This document shows positions 63,243 through 64,000 of a stretch of 64,000 nucleotides of DNA, piece by piece. A model generated the notes under the pieces. The model was not told the origin of the DNA, did no database searches, and worked only from the letters and a program-made list of their open reading frames with translations. The stretch is from the NCBI RefSeq assembly GCF_005473905.2, contig NZ_CP061336.1, forward strand, positions 1,666,501-1,730,500, given 5' to 3'. The position numbers and the translations under genes were made by a program. Each line of letters starts with the position of its first letter. The stretch's first letter is position 1. Source of the stretch: Ruminiclostridium herbifermentans (lineage in GTDB: Bacteria; Bacillota; Clostridia; Acetivibrionales; DSM-1351).

Positions 63243-63587
63243 ATGAAGCTACGTGAAATATCTGAAATATTGGAGGCTCAAGTAATTACTGGCGAAGATT
63301 TGTTGGAACATACTGTTACAGCGGGATGTGGTTCTGATTTAATGAGTGATGTAATGGCTTATGTAACAGAAAGTGTGTTACTGCTGACAGGACTTATTAA
63401 CTTACAGGTTATCAGAACTGCAGAAATGATGGATATAAAGGCTATTGTTTTTGTAAGAGGTAAGCTTCCATTAGATAGTATGGTTGAATTGGCAAGAGAA
63501 AAAGGGATTGTTTTAATGTCAACTAAGCTTACTATGTTTGTTTCGTGTGGCAGACTATATAATGCAGGTCTGCAAGGGAAATCTTAA
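63243..63587 (+). CDS. DRTGG-domain protein
   Basis: A 114-residue protein. It starts MKLREISEILEAQVITG and has TAGCGSDLMSDVMAYVTES near residue 30, LLLTGLINLQVIRTAEMMDI near 46 and AIVFVRGKLP near 70, which match single-domain DRTGG proteins. In clostridia these are often encoded beside hydrogenase-linked histidine kinase or anti-sigma-type proteins, perhaps as ligand-sensing subunits; function unknown. GGGGTGGGA precedes ATG 63243, chosen over an upstream in-frame start that lacks a ribosome-binding site. The window then ends in another gene's start. Confidence 0.8.
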   Translation: MKLREISEILEAQVITGEDLLEHTVTAGCGSDLMSDVMAYVTESVLLLTGLINLQVIRTAEMMDIKAIVFVRGKLPLDSMVELAREKGIVLMSTKLTMFVSCGRLYNAGLQGKS

Positions 63588-63945
63588 AATGCTTGCTGAA
63601 AGGTTTGAGCTTTTTGAAATGGTATATAGATAATATATTATTCTAATTAGTGGTGAACATTAGCTTAGTAAGGGGTACACCTTATGATTAGCGGTTAAAA
63701 CAAGTTCTAGTTCGTTTGTGAAACTAGAAACACAAATAGTAACATTAAAGTGTATGCTCTGCTTTATTGCTCAAATCATGAAAAGCTGCTCGGTGCATTT
63801 TGATATGCTGTGAGAAGGATGAATGCTTGAAATGTAACTTTCATTTTTCTAGCTAGCTTTATAAAACTTTAGTATTTCTATAATCAGGTGATAGAGGAGG
63901 ACTGCGTCTGTGCCAGAATGTAAGTGGTATTGAAAAATGCTGAGC

Positions 63946-64000
63946 ATGGATGTTAATCTAAATATGAGTACTATAAAGCTAAAGTATGAAATACCTGCAA
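63946..64000 (+). CDS. Start of a gene cut by the window end (possible ATP-binding protein)
   Basis: A frame from ATG 63946 (alternatives 63937 and 63964) reads MDVNLNMSTIKLKYEIPA and runs off the window. The MSTIKLKYEIPA part recalls the N terminus of anti-sigma-like ATP-binding proteins that follow DRTGG genes in clostridia. No clear ribosome-binding site, so this is tentative. The gap 63588-63936 has GAGGAGG at 63893 but no gene. Confidence 0.35.
   Translation, partial: MDVNLNMSTIKLKYEIPA

Overview
The window looks like a chromosome segment from a low-GC, Gram-positive, mesophilic cellulolytic clostridium (Ruminiclostridium / Clostridium cellulolyticum-like). Reasons: strong AT bias, clostridial ribosome-binding sites, TTG and GTG starts, three secreted proteins ending in dockerin repeats (one also carrying a cohesin-like domain), a YesM/YesN-type sensor pair beside a sugar ABC transporter, and tRNA promoters with consensus -35/-10 boxes. 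The species assignment is inference.

Layout. 1-10.4 kb is housekeeping: mntP, uvrB, an LrgA/LrgB pair split by a small inverted-repeat insertion, a YczE-like membrane protein, phosphoglucomutase, a metallophosphoesterase and an HD-GYP protein. 10.4-19.6 kb is a roughly 9 kb integrated element bounded by a perfect 229-bp direct repeat that contains a complete tRNA-Leu(UAG). It carries a tyrosine recombinase, a helicase-like ATPase, a serine resolvase, small exported proteins of unknown function, large hairpins, and a compact locus with two opposed promoters that could make a structured RNA and its antisense leader. 19.7-21.5 kb holds three small uncharacterised genes.

21.8-28.5 kb is a secreted cellulosome-type cluster: a LamG/Fn3/cohesin/dockerin protein, a dockerin-bearing CE1-type esterase and a dockerin-bearing M6-type metalloprotease. 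28.6-49.6 kb is a galactoside utilisation locus: LacI-type regulator, FGGY kinase, GatD-like dehydrogenase, GatZ/KbaZ-like protein, aldo/keto reductase, RbsD/FucU protein, sensor kinase and response regulator, sugar ABC transporter, GH36 alpha-galactosidase and GH31 glycosidase. These genes could import alpha-galactosides, release galactose, and route it through reduction, oxidation and phosphorylation to tagatose phosphates. Matching palindromic operators precede the regulator and the kinase.

49.7-64 kb returns to housekeeping: AmmeMemoRadiSam proteins, MscL, a ZIP transporter, aldose 1-epimerase, a zinc-ribbon protein, tRNA-His, a DUF4349 lipoprotein, tRNA-Gln and tRNA-Lys, RF3, a nucleoside kinase and a DRTGG-domain protein.

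Between the genes lie several families of dispersed structured repeats. The most striking is an element of about 110-170 nt that always lies on the + strand, often in tandem, with an outer GAGGCA/TGCCTC stem and an inner GCAG-gta-CTGC hairpin. I do not recognise it. All calls rest on reading sequence and translations; no database search or folding program was run.
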